Origin: Megaustenia siamemsis
Lineage: Eukaryota; Mollusca; Gastropoda; Stylommatophora; Ariophantidae
NCBI GenBank assembly: GCA_032433765.1
Contig: JAVIAB010000059.1
Span: 62,836,178 to 62,900,177 of the forward strand
Length of the DNA stretch: 64,000 nucleotides
Direction of reading: 5' to 3'
Shown: positions 19,840-31,816 of the stretch, piece after piece
How positions within the stretch are numbered: position 1 is the stretch's first letter
Layout: every line of letters starts with the position of its first letter
Notes under the pieces: model-generated
What the model was told of the DNA's origin: nothing
What the model saw: only the letters and a program-made list of their open reading frames with translations
The model's database searches: none
Made by a program: the position numbers and the translations under genes

Positions 19840-22800
19840 AGAAAAGAAAGATTACTGTTAGAAGAGAAAGATTACTGTTAGAAAAGTAAGTTTACGTTAG
19901 AATAGAAAGACTACTGTTAGAAGAGAAAGATTATTGTTAGAAGAGTAGGATTATTGTTAGAAGAGTAGGATTATTGTTAGAAGAGTAGGATTATTGTTAG
20001 AAGAGTAGGATTATTGTTAGAAGAGTAGGATTATTGTTAGAAGAGAAACATTATTGTTAGAAGAGTAAGATTACTGTTAGAAGAGTAGGATTATTGTTAG
20101 AAGAATAGGTTTATTGTTAGAAGAAAGATTACTGTTAGAAGAGTAGGATTATTGTTAGAAGAATAGGTTATTGTTAGAAGAGTAAGATTACTGTTAGAAG
20201 AGTAGGATTATTGTTAGAAGAATAGGTTTATTGTTAGAAGATAGGATTATTGTTAGAAGAGTAGGATTATTGTTAGAAGAATAGGTTTATTGTTAGAAGA
20301 GTAAATTACTGTTAGAAGAGAGGATTATTGTTAGAAGAATAGGTTATTGTTAGAAGAGTAAGATTATTGTTAGAAGAGTAGGATTATTGTTAGAAGAGTA
20401 GGTTTATTGTTAGAAGAGTAGGATTATTGTTAGAAGAGTAGGATTATTGTTAGAAGAGAAGATTATAGTTAGAAGAGAAATATTATTGTTAGTAGAGTAG
20501 GATTATTGTTAAGAGAAACATTATGTTAGAAGAGAAATATTAGTGTTAGTAGAGTAGGATTTTGTTAGAAGAGTAGATATTGTTAGAAGAGAAACATTAT
20601 AGTTAGAAGAGAAAGATTAGTGTTAGTAGAGTAGATTATGTTAGAAGAGTAGGAATATTGTTAGAAGAGAAATTATATGTAGAAGAGAATATTACTGTTA
20701 GTAGAGTAAGATTACTGTTAGAAGAGTAGGAATATTGTTAGAAGAGTAAGATTATTGTTAGAAGAGTAAGATTACTGTTAGAAGAAAATTATTGTTAGAA
20801 GAGTAAGATTATTGTTAGAAGAGTAAGATTACTGTTAGAAGAGAAATATTATTGTTAGAAGAAGGATTATTGTTAGAAGAGTAGGATTTTGTTAGAAGAG
20901 TAAGATTATTGTTGGAAGAGTAGTATTATTGTTAGAAGAGTAGAATTATTGTTAGAAGAGTAAGATTACTGTTAGAAGAGTAAGATTATTGTTAGATGAG
21001 TAGGATTACTGTTAGAAGAGTAAGATTGCTGTTAGAGAGAAAGATTATTGTTAGAGAGAAACATTATTGTTAGTTGAGTAAGATAACTGTTAGAAGAGTA
21101 AGACTACTGTTAGTAGAGAAAGATTACTGTTAGAAGAGTAAGATTACTGTTAGAAGAGTAAGATTACTGTTAGAAGAGTAAGATTATTGTTAGAAGAGTA
21201 AGATTACTGTTAGAAGATAATTACTGTTAGATAAGTAAGATTACTGTTAGAGAGTAAGATTATTGTTAGAAGAGTAAGATTACTGTTAGTAGAGAAAGAT
21301 TACTGTTAGAAGAGTAAGATTACTGTTAGAAGAGTAAGATTACTGTTAGAAGAGTAAGATTACTGTTAGAAAAGTAAGATTATTGTTAGAAGAGTAAGAT
21401 TATTGTTAGAAGAGTAAGATAACTGTTGGAAGAGTAAGATTATTGTTAGAAGAGTAAGATTATTGTTAGAAGAGTAAAATTACTGTTAGAAGAGTAAGAT
21501 TATTGTTAGAAGAGTAAGATTACTGTTAGAAGAGTAAGATTGCTGTTAGAGAGAAAGATATTGTTAAGAAAACATTATTGTTAGTTGAGTAAGATAACTG
21601 TTAGAAGATAAGACTACTGTTAGTAGAGAAAGACTACTGTTAGAAGAGTAAGATTACTGTTAGAAGAGTAAGATTACTGTTAGAAGAGTAAGATTATTGT
21701 TAGAAGAGTAAGATTACTGTTAGAAGTGTAAGATTATTGTTAGAAGAGTAAGATTACTGTTAGAAGAGTAAGATTATTGTTAGAAGAGTAGATTACTGTT
21801 AGTAGAGAAAGATTACTGTTAGAAGAGTAGATTACTGTTAAGAGTAAGATTACTGTTAGAAGAGTAAATTACTGTTAGAAAAGTAAGATTATTGTTAGAA
21901 GAGTAAGATTATTGTTAGAAGAGTAAGATAACTGTTGGAAGAGTAAGATTTGTGTAAAAGTAGATTATTGTTAGAAGAGAAAGATTACTGTTAGAAGAGT
22001 AAGATTACTGTTAGAAGAGTAACATTACTGTTAGAAGAGTAAGATTACTGTTAGAAGAGTAAGATTACTGTTAGAAATGTAAGATTACTGTTAGAAAAAT
22101 AAGATTACTGTTAGAAGAGTAATATTACTGTTAGGAGAGTAAGATTACTGTTAGACGAGTAAGATTACTATTAAAAGAGTAAGATTAATGTTGAAAGAGT
22201 AAGATTATTGTTAGAAGATAGCATTACTGTTAGAAGAGTAAGATTACTGTTAGAAGAGTAAGATTACTGTTAGAAGAGAAAGATTATGTTAGAAGAGTAA
22301 GATTACTGTTAGAAGAGTAGGATTACTGTTAGAAGAGAAAGATTACTGTGGAGTATTATTGTTAGAAGAGTAATTTTACTGTTAGAAATAAGATTACTGT
22401 TAGAAGTGTATATTACTGTTAGGAGAGTAAGATTACTGTAGACGAGTAAGATTACTATTAGAAGAGTAAGATTACTGTTGAAAGGTAGATTATCGTTAGT
22501 AGAGTAGGATTACTGTTAGAAGAGTAAGATAACTGTTAGAACAGTAAGATTACTGTTAGAAGAGTAGATAATGTTAGAAGAGAAAGATTATTGTTAGAAG
22601 AGCAGGATTACTGTTAGAAGAGTATGATTATTGTTAGAAGAGTAAGATTACTGTTAGAAGAGTAAGATTATTGTTAGAAGAGTAAGATTACTGTTAGAAG
22701 AGTATGATTATTGTTAGAAGAGTAAGATTACTGTTAGAAGAGTAAGATTATTGTTAGAAGAGTAAGGTTACTATTAAGAGTAAGATTACTGTTAGAAGAG

Positions 22801-23210
22801 TAAGATTACTGTTAGAAGAGTAATTTTACTGTTAGAAGAGTAAGATAATATTAGAAGAGAAAGATTATTGTTAGAAGAGCAGGATTACTTTTAGAGAGTA
22901 AGATTATTGTTAGAATAGTAAGATTATTTTAGAAGAGTTAGATTATTGTTAGAAGTGTAGATTATTGTTAGAAGAGTAAGATTATTGTTAGAAGAGTAAT
23001 ATTACTGTTAGAAGAGTAAGATTATTGTTAGAAGAGTAAGATTACTGTTAGATAGTAAGATTACCGTTAGAAGAGTAATTGTTTAGAAAGTAAGATTACC
23101 GTTAGAAGAGTAAGATTACCGTTAGAAGAGTAAGATTACCGTTAGAAGAGTAAGATTACCGTTAGAAGAGTAAGATTACTGTTAGAAGAATAAGGTAATT
23201 GTTAGAAGAG
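19840..23210. repeat. 20-bp minisatellite, 3.4 kb, about 165 units
   Basis: Unit close to TAAGATTACTGTTAGAAGAG. Variants (AGGATTATTG, AGAAACATTATT, GATTACCG) cluster: AGGATTATT dominates the left third, AAGATTACT the right two thirds, and AAGATTACCG the last units (23045-23180). Stop codons occur in all frames. Confidence 0.97.
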
Positions 23211-23252
23211 GAGTTCTCTCCATAAACAAACAATCAACTGTCCTTTTGATGT

Positions 23253-23256
<4 letters not shown>

Positions 23257-23300
<44 letters not shown>
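23257..23300. repeat. (TC)n microsatellite
   Basis: A pure CT run of about 44 bp. Confidence 0.97.
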
Positions 23301-23302
<2 letters not shown>

Positions 23303-23732
23303 GATTCTTAATCCTATTGGTTCAGGGATCTGACGTCTTCCTTCAACGAGGTACAAACGAATTCGTTTATTATTTGCGATAAGTTTGTGTTTTTGTACTA
23401 TCTCAATCGGTATGCTAAATCTTCCTCTTAAATGACATTGTCTCCAAACTCTTCGTGGATGCTGTAGTTAACATATTTGAGGCTTCCTTGACATAATTCT
23501 GTAACAGCGAGAGAAATCGCGACAATCTCGCGTCAGAAGGTGGTCGTGAAGAACAAAGAAAAGAACTACACAGCAACGATGAGTTCGTGCACGTGGGCCA
23601 GGATTATCCTGGAATTTTTTCCAGATCCTTGAAGGGAATATCGGAACACCTATGGGTTAGTAAGGTATGCAGTCATGATGATCCTAACAGGACATCTTTA
23701 TAGATTCCACTCTCTCAATTATACAGGATCTT
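23301..23732. other. no recognisable feature
   Basis: No coding signal or repeat match within the window. Confidence 0.4.
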
Positions 23733-23744
23733 CTATATCAGCAG

Positions 23745-24005
23745 GGAGCCAGGATAGCTCAGTGGTTAGTGAACTGGACTACAAAGGACAAGAGGAAGGG
23801 TTCGATCCCAAACGACGGCTACCGATTCACCCAACCTGGGTACCGGATTTGTTTCTGGGAAAGTAAAGCGGCACGGGCGTAATACTGACCACATTACCCC
23901 AAAGATCATGTGCTGAAGGTCTGTAAAATGTATGGTCATTAACACCATATTCACTATACGCCACTTGGCGTGACCGGGGTGGGGGGTACTTTACCTTTTT
24001 TTTTA
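23745..24005 (+). mobile_element. SINE-A, full length, perfect TSD
   Basis: Head GGAGCCAGGATAGCTCAGTG, B box GGTTCGATCCC. CTATATCAGCAG flanks both ends (23733-23744, 24006-24017). Confidence 0.95.
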
Positions 24006-24059
24006 CTATATCAGCAGTTAGAATTTGCCTTCTCCTATATGCATACTTTGTTCTTAAAT

Positions 24060-24490
24060 GTTACGTAGAGCCAGTCTCAATATATGGATACGAATCACGG
24101 ACAATAGGACATTAGACAAGAAAATCACTGGAGTCTGTAGAAATGTGGTTTTACAGAAGAATGTTGAGAGTACCAAGGACAGCTAAGAAGAGTAATGAAT
24201 ATGTTTTGAGAGAGGTCAAAGCAAAAGAGAGCTAATTTCCAATATTAGCAAGAAACATCATCATTTTTTTGACCATGTAATGAGAAGAGAACAACTGGAA
24301 TATATTGTAACAACTGGAAAAATTCAGGGACGAAGAGATAGAGGAAACAAAGAGAAAAAATAACAGACAGCTTAAGAGAATGGCTTGGCAGAAGGTCAAC
24401 AACAGAATTAATAAATAGCTACCGAGATTGAAAGTTGTGGAGAGACATGATCACCTACGCCAACAGGCCCGGTACTTGATGATGATGATC
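24060..24490 (+). mobile_element. LINE beta, 3' end of RT ORF
   Basis: In broken frames the plus strand reads RRMLRVPRTAKKSNEYVLRE, then a LEYIVTTGKIQGRRDRGNK-like segment and the family terminus with a GATGATGATG tail. Several frameshifts and stops are present. Confidence 0.75.
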
Positions 24491-24639
24491 TGCATACTTT
24501 AGTTATGATTAACATAACATGGAGAGTAAGTTTCTCAACTCGAATATTTAGCTGACTCCAAGTTTTTCCATCGCAATTCAATCTGTTTATACGGAAAATC
24601 AGTTAGATAGTGGTTGAACCTAACTTTTCTAGAAAGCTA

Positions 24640-24951
24640 GTCAATTGATTTTGAGAACTTGAAAGGCCGACCTTCAAGGTGAAAGATTGCAGTGTGCCCA
24701 TCACACAATTTATATTGTGGCCTGTGAGGATGCCAACAGCTCAGAAAACCTAATTAAAATCCTTCATCAGCATAATTATTGGATGGGAGGAATCGAGATA
24801 CCTGTGCCCACATAAATGTCGCTGACTCCTTAATAATTACCCTACAAGACACCCCCCAAAAAATGCTAATTAATGATACCCAAAAGTGAGCAGGGTTTAA
24901 AATTAAAATGTAATTACGTTACATAAATGTTCAATATATCGATCTTATGTG
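24640..24951 (-). repeat. R1 interspersed repeat, cut by the assembly gap
   Basis: The reverse complement shares ordered blocks with 16715-16985. It runs into the run of N, so its full extent is unknown. Confidence 0.5.
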
Positions 24952-25051
24952 NNNNNNNNNNNNNNNNNNNNNNNNNNNNNNNNNNNNNNNNNNNNNNNNN
25001 NNNNNNNNNNNNNNNNNNNNNNNNNNNNNNNNNNNNNNNNNNNNNNNNNNN
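24952..25051. other. assembly gap, 100 N
   Basis: Exactly 100 ambiguous bases, the usual placeholder for a gap of unknown length. Order and orientation across it depend on scaffolding. Confidence 0.99.
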
Positions 25052-25140
25052 GTGTGTACTTTGTTATACCCAATAAAGGCTTTTGCCGAAACGTTGTAGT
25101 TTGTCTGATCTTTATGGTAGTCTAGCTGCTCACTACCAAT
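25052..25140 (+). mobile_element. possible Penelope-like element end
   Basis: AATAAAGGCTTTTGCCGAAACG holds a GGC/GCC stem followed by GAAAC, similar to the hammerhead-like core at 28.1 kb, but the CUGAnGA half is degraded. The gap cuts the upstream part. Confidence 0.35.
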
Positions 25141-26100
25141 ATATGTTTATTTTCTTCATTTATTGTTAAATGTTGACGTGAAATTTCCGATATTTATGAA
25201 TCCACATTTGTATTCAAATTGTTATCTACTGAATAGCGTGGTCTGTGTTTTCCTTTTGTCAGTCTAACATAAATTGTTCTTTATTTAATTTGAGCCGATT
25301 GTGTCAGGAGTGGTATTAATATCGAAAAATAGTCGATCAATCTTCAAGATTGTTCAAAAAAAAAAAGAATTCCAAACATTGGACAGGGGAACTTTAGTTG
25401 CAGATACGCCAGAATGTAGTTGGAACACTACTCGCTGTCTCTTTGTCCCTCCCTTTTTGATTGTCTCCCTTGGTATAGCCCCGTAGAGCGAGGCTCTTCT
25501 AATTTACATATAAACTGTTTGTGTGTTTGTATTCAGTTTTGTAAACTGTTAGCTTCTTACATCAAATCTAAGGGATCGTGTTCTGCCAACTTCAACCATT
25601 ACCAAATAAGAAATTGCGATCTACAATGTTCAATGAATACACGTGTCCTTGTCATAACATTTCCCCTGTTAGATTAATCTTGATTCCTTACATTCTTTGA
25701 ATATTTCTGTCTTCCCTAGCATCTCAATATTAACTCTAAATTTACATTGTGTAAATCTATTCTTCTGCTTAAAATTAGCGTAAATTAACAACAACACTAT
25801 TTTGCCAAAATAAACAGCATCATTAACATTCAAATGAATAATTGATGTTTATATAATATCTCGCCAAGATGTTATCTTTGTGTTGTCTATCACGTGAAAT
25901 AAACCAGTTAGAATATACCAAGCATTTATTGACTTTGTTTCGATGTAGATATATATTGGAAATATGCTTTTGTTTATTCTTTCTTCCTCTTTTTGCTCCA
26001 TATATCGTTCTTGGTGGACAAAATGGCGATTGCCTGCAAACATTGTGACGTCGTGTACAAGAGGAAAAAAACGGTTTCATTTTATAATTAAAAGCTGTTT
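25141..26100. other. gene-free, unannotated
   Basis: AT-rich unique-looking DNA. Short open frames here (up to 85 codons) have no recognisable domain or splice context. Confidence 0.45.
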
Positions 26101-26103
26101 AAA

Positions 26104-26973
26104 AAGAAGTAAAAAGTGGTATGGTAACAGCTTTACGTAGATGTTAAACAGAGAAAAAGTGGTATGGTAACAGCTTTACGTAGATGTTAAACAAAACAAA
26201 AGCGGTATGCTAACAGCTTTACCTAGATGTTAAACAGAGAAAAGTGGTATGGTAACAGCTTTACGTAGATGTTAAACAAAACAAAAGTGATATGGTAACA
26301 GATTTACGTAGATGTTAAACAGAGAAAAGTGGTATGGTAACAGCTTTACGTAGATGTTAAACAAAACAAAAGTGGTATGGTAACAGCTTTACGTAGATGT
26401 TAAACAAAACAAAAGTGGTATGGTAACAGCTTTACGTAGATGTTAAACAAAACAAAAGCGGTATGGTAACAGCTTTACGTAGATGTTAAACAGAGAAAAA
26501 GTGGTATGGTAACAGCTTTACGTAGATGTTAAAAAACAAAAGTGATATGGTAACAGATTTACGTAGATGTTAAACAGAGAAAAAGTGGTATGGTAACAGC
26601 TTTACGTAGATGTTAAACAAAACAAAAGTGGTATGGTAACAGCTTTACGTAGATGTTAAACAAAACAAAAGTGGTATGGTAACAGCTTTACGTAGATGTT
26701 AAACAAAACAAAAGCGGTATGGTAACAGCTTTACGTAGATGTTAAACAGAGAAAAAGTGGTATGGTAACAGCTTTACGTAGATGTTAAACAAAACAAAAG
26801 TGATATGGTAACAGCTTTACGTAGATGTTAAACAGAGAAAAGTGGTATGGTAACAGCTTTACGTAGATGTTAAACAGAGAAAAAGTGGTATGGTAACAGC
26901 TTTACGTAGATGTTAAACAAAACAAAAGCGGTATGGTAACAGCTTTACGTAGATGTTAAACAAAACAAAAGTC
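26104..26973. repeat. 43-bp minisatellite with higher-order structure, 20 units
   Basis: The core GGTATGGTAACAGCTTTACG with TAGATGTTAAAC is joined by two linker types, AGAGAAAA(A)GTGG or AAAACAAAAG(T/C)G(G/A). The linker order agag, tgg, tgg, cgg, agag, tga repeats exactly twice (units 5-10 and 11-16), a six-unit higher-order repeat of about 256 bp. Confidence 0.93.
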
Positions 26974-27089
26974 GAACGACGTTTCAACTAAAGGCCTGCA
27001 GCAGGAACAGCAAACCACGACACAACAATATATAAGGAGGATATACACAGAAATCTAACTACATTAGAGAGAGGATCGCACTTGTGTTA

Positions 27090-27668
27090 TTTGTTATAAA
27101 ACGTGATCGCAGTTAGTTTACCTTTTATAAGTGTGATCGCAGCTAGTTTATCTTTTATAAGTGTGATCGCAAATTGTTCATCTTTTATTTAAAAAAAGGG
27201 GATCGCTGGTAGTTTATCTTTTATAAAAGGGGATCGCTGGTGGTTTATCTTTTGTAAAAGGGGATCGCTGGTGGTTATCTTTTATAAAAGGGGATCGCTG
27301 GTGGTTTATCTTTTGTAAAAGGGGATCGCTGGTGGTTTATCTTTTGTAAAAGGGGATCGCTGGTGGTTTATCTTTTGTAAAAGGGGATCGCTGGTAGTGT
27401 ATCTTTATAAAAGGGATCCCTAGTAGTTTATCTTTTATAAAAGAGGATCTCAGCTAGTTTATCTTTTATAAAAGGGGATCGCTGGTAGTTTATCTTTTAT
27501 AAAAGGGGACCGCAGCTAGTTTATCTTTTATAAAAGGGATCGCAGATACATTATCTTTTATAAAAGGGGATCGCATGTATATTAGCTCTTAAAAATAGGA
27601 TCGCTCATAGTTTATCTTTATAAAAGGGAATCACAGATAGTTTATCTTTTTTAAAAGGTGATCAAATG
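27090..27668. repeat. 31-bp minisatellite, about 18 units
   Basis: Unit close to GGGGATCGCTGGTGGTTTAT with CTTTTATAAAA. The left units (GTGATCGCAGTTAG) and right units (GATCGCAGATA) are more diverged than the central ones. Confidence 0.93.
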
Positions 27669-28025
27669 CGTTCCCATACAAGGGTATCATGGATGACCGA
27701 ACTTTGAAAAAAAGTAGTCACAAGCTGTTCTGCTATTATACATAGACAACAAGGTCGTCGGTTATTAGACTTTTTAATCAACAGCTCGGGGCTTGCTATA
27801 AAACCTGAAACTGTAGAAATATCAATGATTTATCGTCAGTAATAATAGCTTTATAATTGACAGAAAAAATAGAATACAAATAGCATTTTAGCTTTATCTC
27901 AAAGTGACGTTTTTGTTCTTGCTTTGTTCATGATTGAAGTTCTCATGAGCCTAGACCTTCCATTTATTTAAAAAATTGATATTTTTTGGGAGTGCTTTCA
28001 ATTTGTGGCATTACACACTCACAGG
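27669..28025. other. old repeat remnant, no gene
   Basis: 27890-28015 matches 1545-1690 (CTCAAAGTG, AATTGATATTTTTTGGGAGTG). No coding signal. Confidence 0.45.
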
Positions 28026-28029
28026 AGCC

Positions 28030-28265
28030 AGTGGTGGGGTGTACTAAACACTCCAAATTATGGTGACAGCCTTACAAGGAAGGAACACAGCGCAATAATG
28101 ACGTTTCGGCCGTGGCCTTCTTCAGAATACAAGGACAACGACAACAAACAGTGAAGCACAATTATCTATAACTACATGTTAGATGATCAAGTGGAGGGCG
28201 GGGAAAGTAGGATGTTGAAATAAGAAAGGAGAGGGAAGAGAGAAATGAATACTACATGACGAGAG
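28030..28265 (-). mobile_element. Penelope-like element terminus with hammerhead-type core
   Basis: The minus strand reads CTGAAGAAGGCCACGGCCG followed by AAACGTC: a CUGAnGA box, a GGC/GCC stem with short loop, and a GAAAC box. This is the layout of hammerhead motifs described in the terminal repeats of Penelope-like retroelements. No reverse transcriptase or GIY-YIG sequence is seen nearby, so only an end remains. An extra A after the first box makes cleavage activity uncertain. Confidence 0.5.
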
Positions 28266-28374
28266 GTAGGATGGGCGTCAAGATATATAATAGAAAAAGA
28301 GAAAAATATATTAAAAAAGAGAAAAATGTATAATAAAATGCACTTAGCTTTAAAAACAGCAAGTCTGCCCTTGG

Positions 28375-28460
28375 TTCATTCACACACTCACATTCACACA
28401 CTCACATTCACACTCACATTCACACACTCACATTCACACACTCACATTCACACAACCTCA
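28375..28460. repeat. CACACTCACATT short tandem repeat
   Basis: Units CACACACTCACATT and CACACTCACATT alternate for about 85 bp. Confidence 0.9.
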
Positions 28461-29250
28461 CAATGTAAAGTTTCTGGCTGTAGACAATATTTATGTGTGG
28501 ATGATATTTTTAGTAGCTGCCTGTAACAAAATGATTAAAGATGAGTAAATCTCTAGTCTTTCCGGGACACAATATTGAAATTTTTACCACAAAAGTGAGG
28601 TGGGGGAGAGGGTAGTTGGGGGGTGGGGGGTGTTGCATAAGGACCTGCTACCTGCGGTTACAACAGCAGTGTCGGCGCAACAGCAATTCTACCTTATCGT
28701 GGTCTCCCACGGTAACATCCTGTGTCAAAACAGGTTGGCTGGCAGAAGCTAGGATCGCCGTGTTCCCTGTAGTGATGGCTGTTATTGACATGGAGGACCC
28801 AGTATTGCAGTACCTCTAGGCTGGACTAGTAGTTTCCAGGATAGCCTGGGATAGATGATCTACAATTTCTCCAGTAAGAGCGGGAATGTCAAGAAAGACA
28901 TTACGACCCGCCACGCCAATGAGTAAAGGTACATATTGTCCCGCATCATCTCGTAGCATTACAAAACAACAACACAAATGTTATTTTATGTTAGGATACA
29001 GCTTCTTCTAATCAGTTTGAATGTGTAATAAAAGCAGTATGCGTTTTTTTTTATCTTTCTGAAAAGATACACGTTATCAAGGCAACTAAAGTATTAGTGT
29101 AACACAACTGTGACCAGGAAACAAATAATAAATAAAAGATAATTCCGCGAAAAAAATGTATCCAAATTGTCTTTTATAAATTTAATGAAATGAGTCTGTA
29201 GGTATGCAATAAGTAGAGTCATTACAGAAGTGATTAATACGTAACGTCTC
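28461..29250. other. no gene recognised
   Basis: G-rich patch at 28600-28632 and mixed DNA. 28983-29035 resembles 1830-1875. Short open frames show no domain. Confidence 0.45.
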
Positions 29251-29254
29251 CTTT

Positions 29255-29680
29255 GTCTACGTGCCAGGACATGCGGGAGAACGGGGAAATGAAATAGCAA
29301 ACAGGTTAGCTAACTGTGCTATTCTTGAGGACGATCAACCAATGGATCGGGCGGACATCATCATTACCCTCCGGGAAGTGGGAAGGACACAGGACTTCAA
29401 CAACCATGAGTCCACGTCACTGCTTCGGATGAAAGAGATGGTAGTTAAGATGGGAACAGCCAGAAATGAGAAACTTAGTGGACGTGTAAGAAGACTTATC
29501 AACCAACACAGAACTGGAGTCGTCAGTCGCTGGACACTGCCGGACTTGCTGAGTAGGGGATCTGAGCACCTATGGACATGTCTGGAATGCAATGATGATG
29601 ACTCGCTAATAACTCAACAACTCAATAAATGTATCGATCTAACATATATTATACACATAGTGTGGACTTTACTAAATAAA
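29255..29680 (+). pseudogene. RNase H-like C-terminal remnant of a retroelement
   Basis: The frame 29261-29689 opens with the RNase H motif VPGHAGERGNEIANRLA (upstream VP in the same frame), followed by about 100 residues with RVRRLINQHRTGVVSRWTLP and HLWTCLECNDDDS, then a stop and AATAAA-type signals at 29623 and 29679. The same 3' segment (GTCGTCAGTCGCTGGACACT) recurs at 40.9-41.1 kb and, diverged, at 34.9 kb, so this is a repeat family (R2) rather than a single-copy gene. Catalytic residues upstream are lost. Confidence 0.65.
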
Positions 29681-29794
29681 ACAGTCTAACATGCTTAAGA
29701 AACATGTATCGAATACTTTGAATTACCAGTGGAAATAAAATCACAAATTATGGAAACTAGATGCAGCAGTAAGATCCTAAACATGTCATATAGA

Positions 29795-30010
29795 GTTCAT
29801 CATTTTTGAGTGCCGTCTCCCCATCGAAGGTTGGCTACCATGGAGCGCCATTCTGCTCTGTCTCTTGCTTTGATGGTGCAGGTGTCATAGGCTGATTTGT
29901 CCATCTTTTGATGTTACTCGTCCATGTTAGTCTTGGTCTGTCTCTGGCTCTATTACCTTGTATTTTCCCTTCTAAGAATACTTTTAGTAGGCTGTTATGT
30001 CTTTTAGTAG
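29795..30010 (-). mobile_element. LINE alpha, 3' tail
   Basis: The minus strand has GTCCTTCAGTAGCCAACC-like terminus GCCAACCTTCGATGGGGAG, the LTWTSNIKRW reading and LKVFLEGKIQG. It is short and frameshifted. Confidence 0.78.
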
Positions 30011-30369
30011 CCCTTTACTTTTTATTTTTTTATTTTTTTTTACTATTCCTTATAAACTTATGAATTTTGTTTTAATTATGCATTTAAAAATATGTAATAG
30101 CGTGTCCAGTTGTGTAAGCCCGCGTGACGGCCATAGATCAGCAGAGAGATGCACAGGTAGGCCTCTCACAGCAATAAGGAACCACACATTCACACACACA
30201 ACAGACATGAATATATTCATTTCCCACACAATGAACGTAGTCCTGTTTTCACTGAAATATTGTTACTTTCTTTCTCTCTTCATTTCCTTTAATGCCTGTT
30301 CGAGTGACAGGGGAGATACAAAGTTTAGGATCCCACAATACTGGCGGTTTTAGACACTGTCAGTTAATC

Positions 30370-30800
30370 TACATTTCTATGCCAGCTAAACAGCAAATGA
30401 TAAATAGCATTTTCATACCAACTTTATACTATGAAAGTCAAACATGGACACTTTCTAAATCACAATTAGAAAGATCAATACATGTGAGATGCGATGTTTG
30501 ATAAAAGTAACAAACAACACAAGAAGAGATAGAATACCAAATAAAACCATAAGAAAAATGGTAGGAACAAAACCCTGTCAAGAATATATAGAACAAACAA
30601 CAACTTAAATGGTTTGACCATCAGGTCAGAATGAATCCTTACCAATCACCATCAAGGGGTTCTTCTCAATGATGCATGGAAAAAGACCAAGAGGAAGACC
30701 TAGAAGAAGATGGATAGATGCAGTGACAGAGACATGTAACAACAAAGGAAAATCACTAATTCAAGCAATTCGAGCAGCTCAAGAACGACAAATGATATAA
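30370..30800 (+). mobile_element. LINE delta, 3' end of RT ORF
   Basis: Plus-strand pieces read PTLYYESQTWTLSKSQLERS, then MVGTKPCQEYIEQTT and the basic RGRPRRRWIDAVTETCNNKG segment, ending shortly after ERQMI. It is homologous to 57.8-58.1 kb and interrupted by stops. Confidence 0.78.
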
Positions 30801-30896
30801 CTACGGCACCTTTTATGTATCAGTGAAAGGAGAGAAGAAAAAGAATGCTGCTTTTGTATTTCTGTCATGTTTGTATGCCCGTCTTACTTTTTGTTT

Positions 30897-31345
30897 ATAG
30901 ACGATCAACATTTTCGGGAAGACGTGAACTTCCGCTCAATATGGCGGATTGGCGGCAGGAACATTATAGGCTGTGTCTGAAAAGTGTTCCTTGTTGTAGT
31001 TTCTTCATTTTCCAAGTCCGGTTTGCTGCAGGAGCTACTGAGTTAAGTGCTCTGTGCACACCGTGAGCTGTGTGTTTCATCCGTTTTTATTGTGTTTCGA
31101 TATTCCGATTGCTTGCAATAAATGATGATATAGTGTGACAGGGAACAGATGGCTGTGTTCACTTTATGTGCGGTGTCACCGTATGTCTTTTTGCATGTGC
31201 TCAGACTACTATGATGAAGAATTTTCTTTGTTCGGGAGATGAGGTGTTAATTCGCATGATTCCACTGGCACGGGCGGCTGAACAATTATGGATTTTAATT
31301 CATTTGCAGTAATACCGGTGCCTTCCATAACCATAACTTTTTCTT
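30897..31345 (+). repeat. R3 interspersed repeat, copy 1
   Basis: Shares about 390 bp with 52125-52520: GGCTGTGTCTGAAAAGTGTT, GAGCTACTGAGTTAAGTGCT, GTGACAGGGAACAGATGGCT, TGATTCCACTGGCACGGGCG and CCTTCCATAACCA. The extra 5' part (CAACATTTTCGGGAAGACGTG) matches the reverse complement of 39.07-39.12 kb. No ORF, RT or terminal repeat is evident, so the class is unknown. Confidence 0.75.
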
Positions 31346-31815
31346 TGTTCCTGCTCTGTTGTTGTAATCTCCGTTATGTAAACGGTGTAGCACACAATAT
31401 CAAGCAATAGAATAACTTCTCTTTCCGTTTATCTTCACTGGTGTTAAAATAATTAACGAAATGCAACGTGTGGAAGCGAGTGTAATCCCGTGTATTAACA
31501 TATAATTCACATATTCCTCATATATTTTCAGTCATAGCTATCACTTTTTCAATAAAAAAAGTTAGTACCCATATCTATTACAGGGCTGTTACACCACAGT
31601 GCTCAAATTAATGTTTATGGTTATTTATTTTTCATGCAAAAAATTCAGTGATTAATGTCAACGTATTTAACTATTCCCACCTACCATTAACGGAGTTAAT
31701 GTATTCAGAGATCATAGAACTGAGGTCCCCATCTAACTTTTCGTGTTTGATCGGCAGAGATAATAGGAACACTAGTGTTTGAAGTAATGCTTAAATCATG
31801 CGATTAATTTTTAAA
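31346..31815. other. no recognisable feature
   Basis: AT-rich, no coding signal. Confidence 0.45.
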
Positions 31816-31816
31816 T

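Noticed and set aside
24952..25051. Low-complexity or modified sequence
   Set aside because: It is a run of exactly 100 N, an assembly placeholder.
29261..29689. Domesticated RNase H host gene
   Set aside because: Its 3' end recurs at 34.9 and 40.9 kb, so it belongs to a repeat family, and catalytic residues before the PGH motif are absent.
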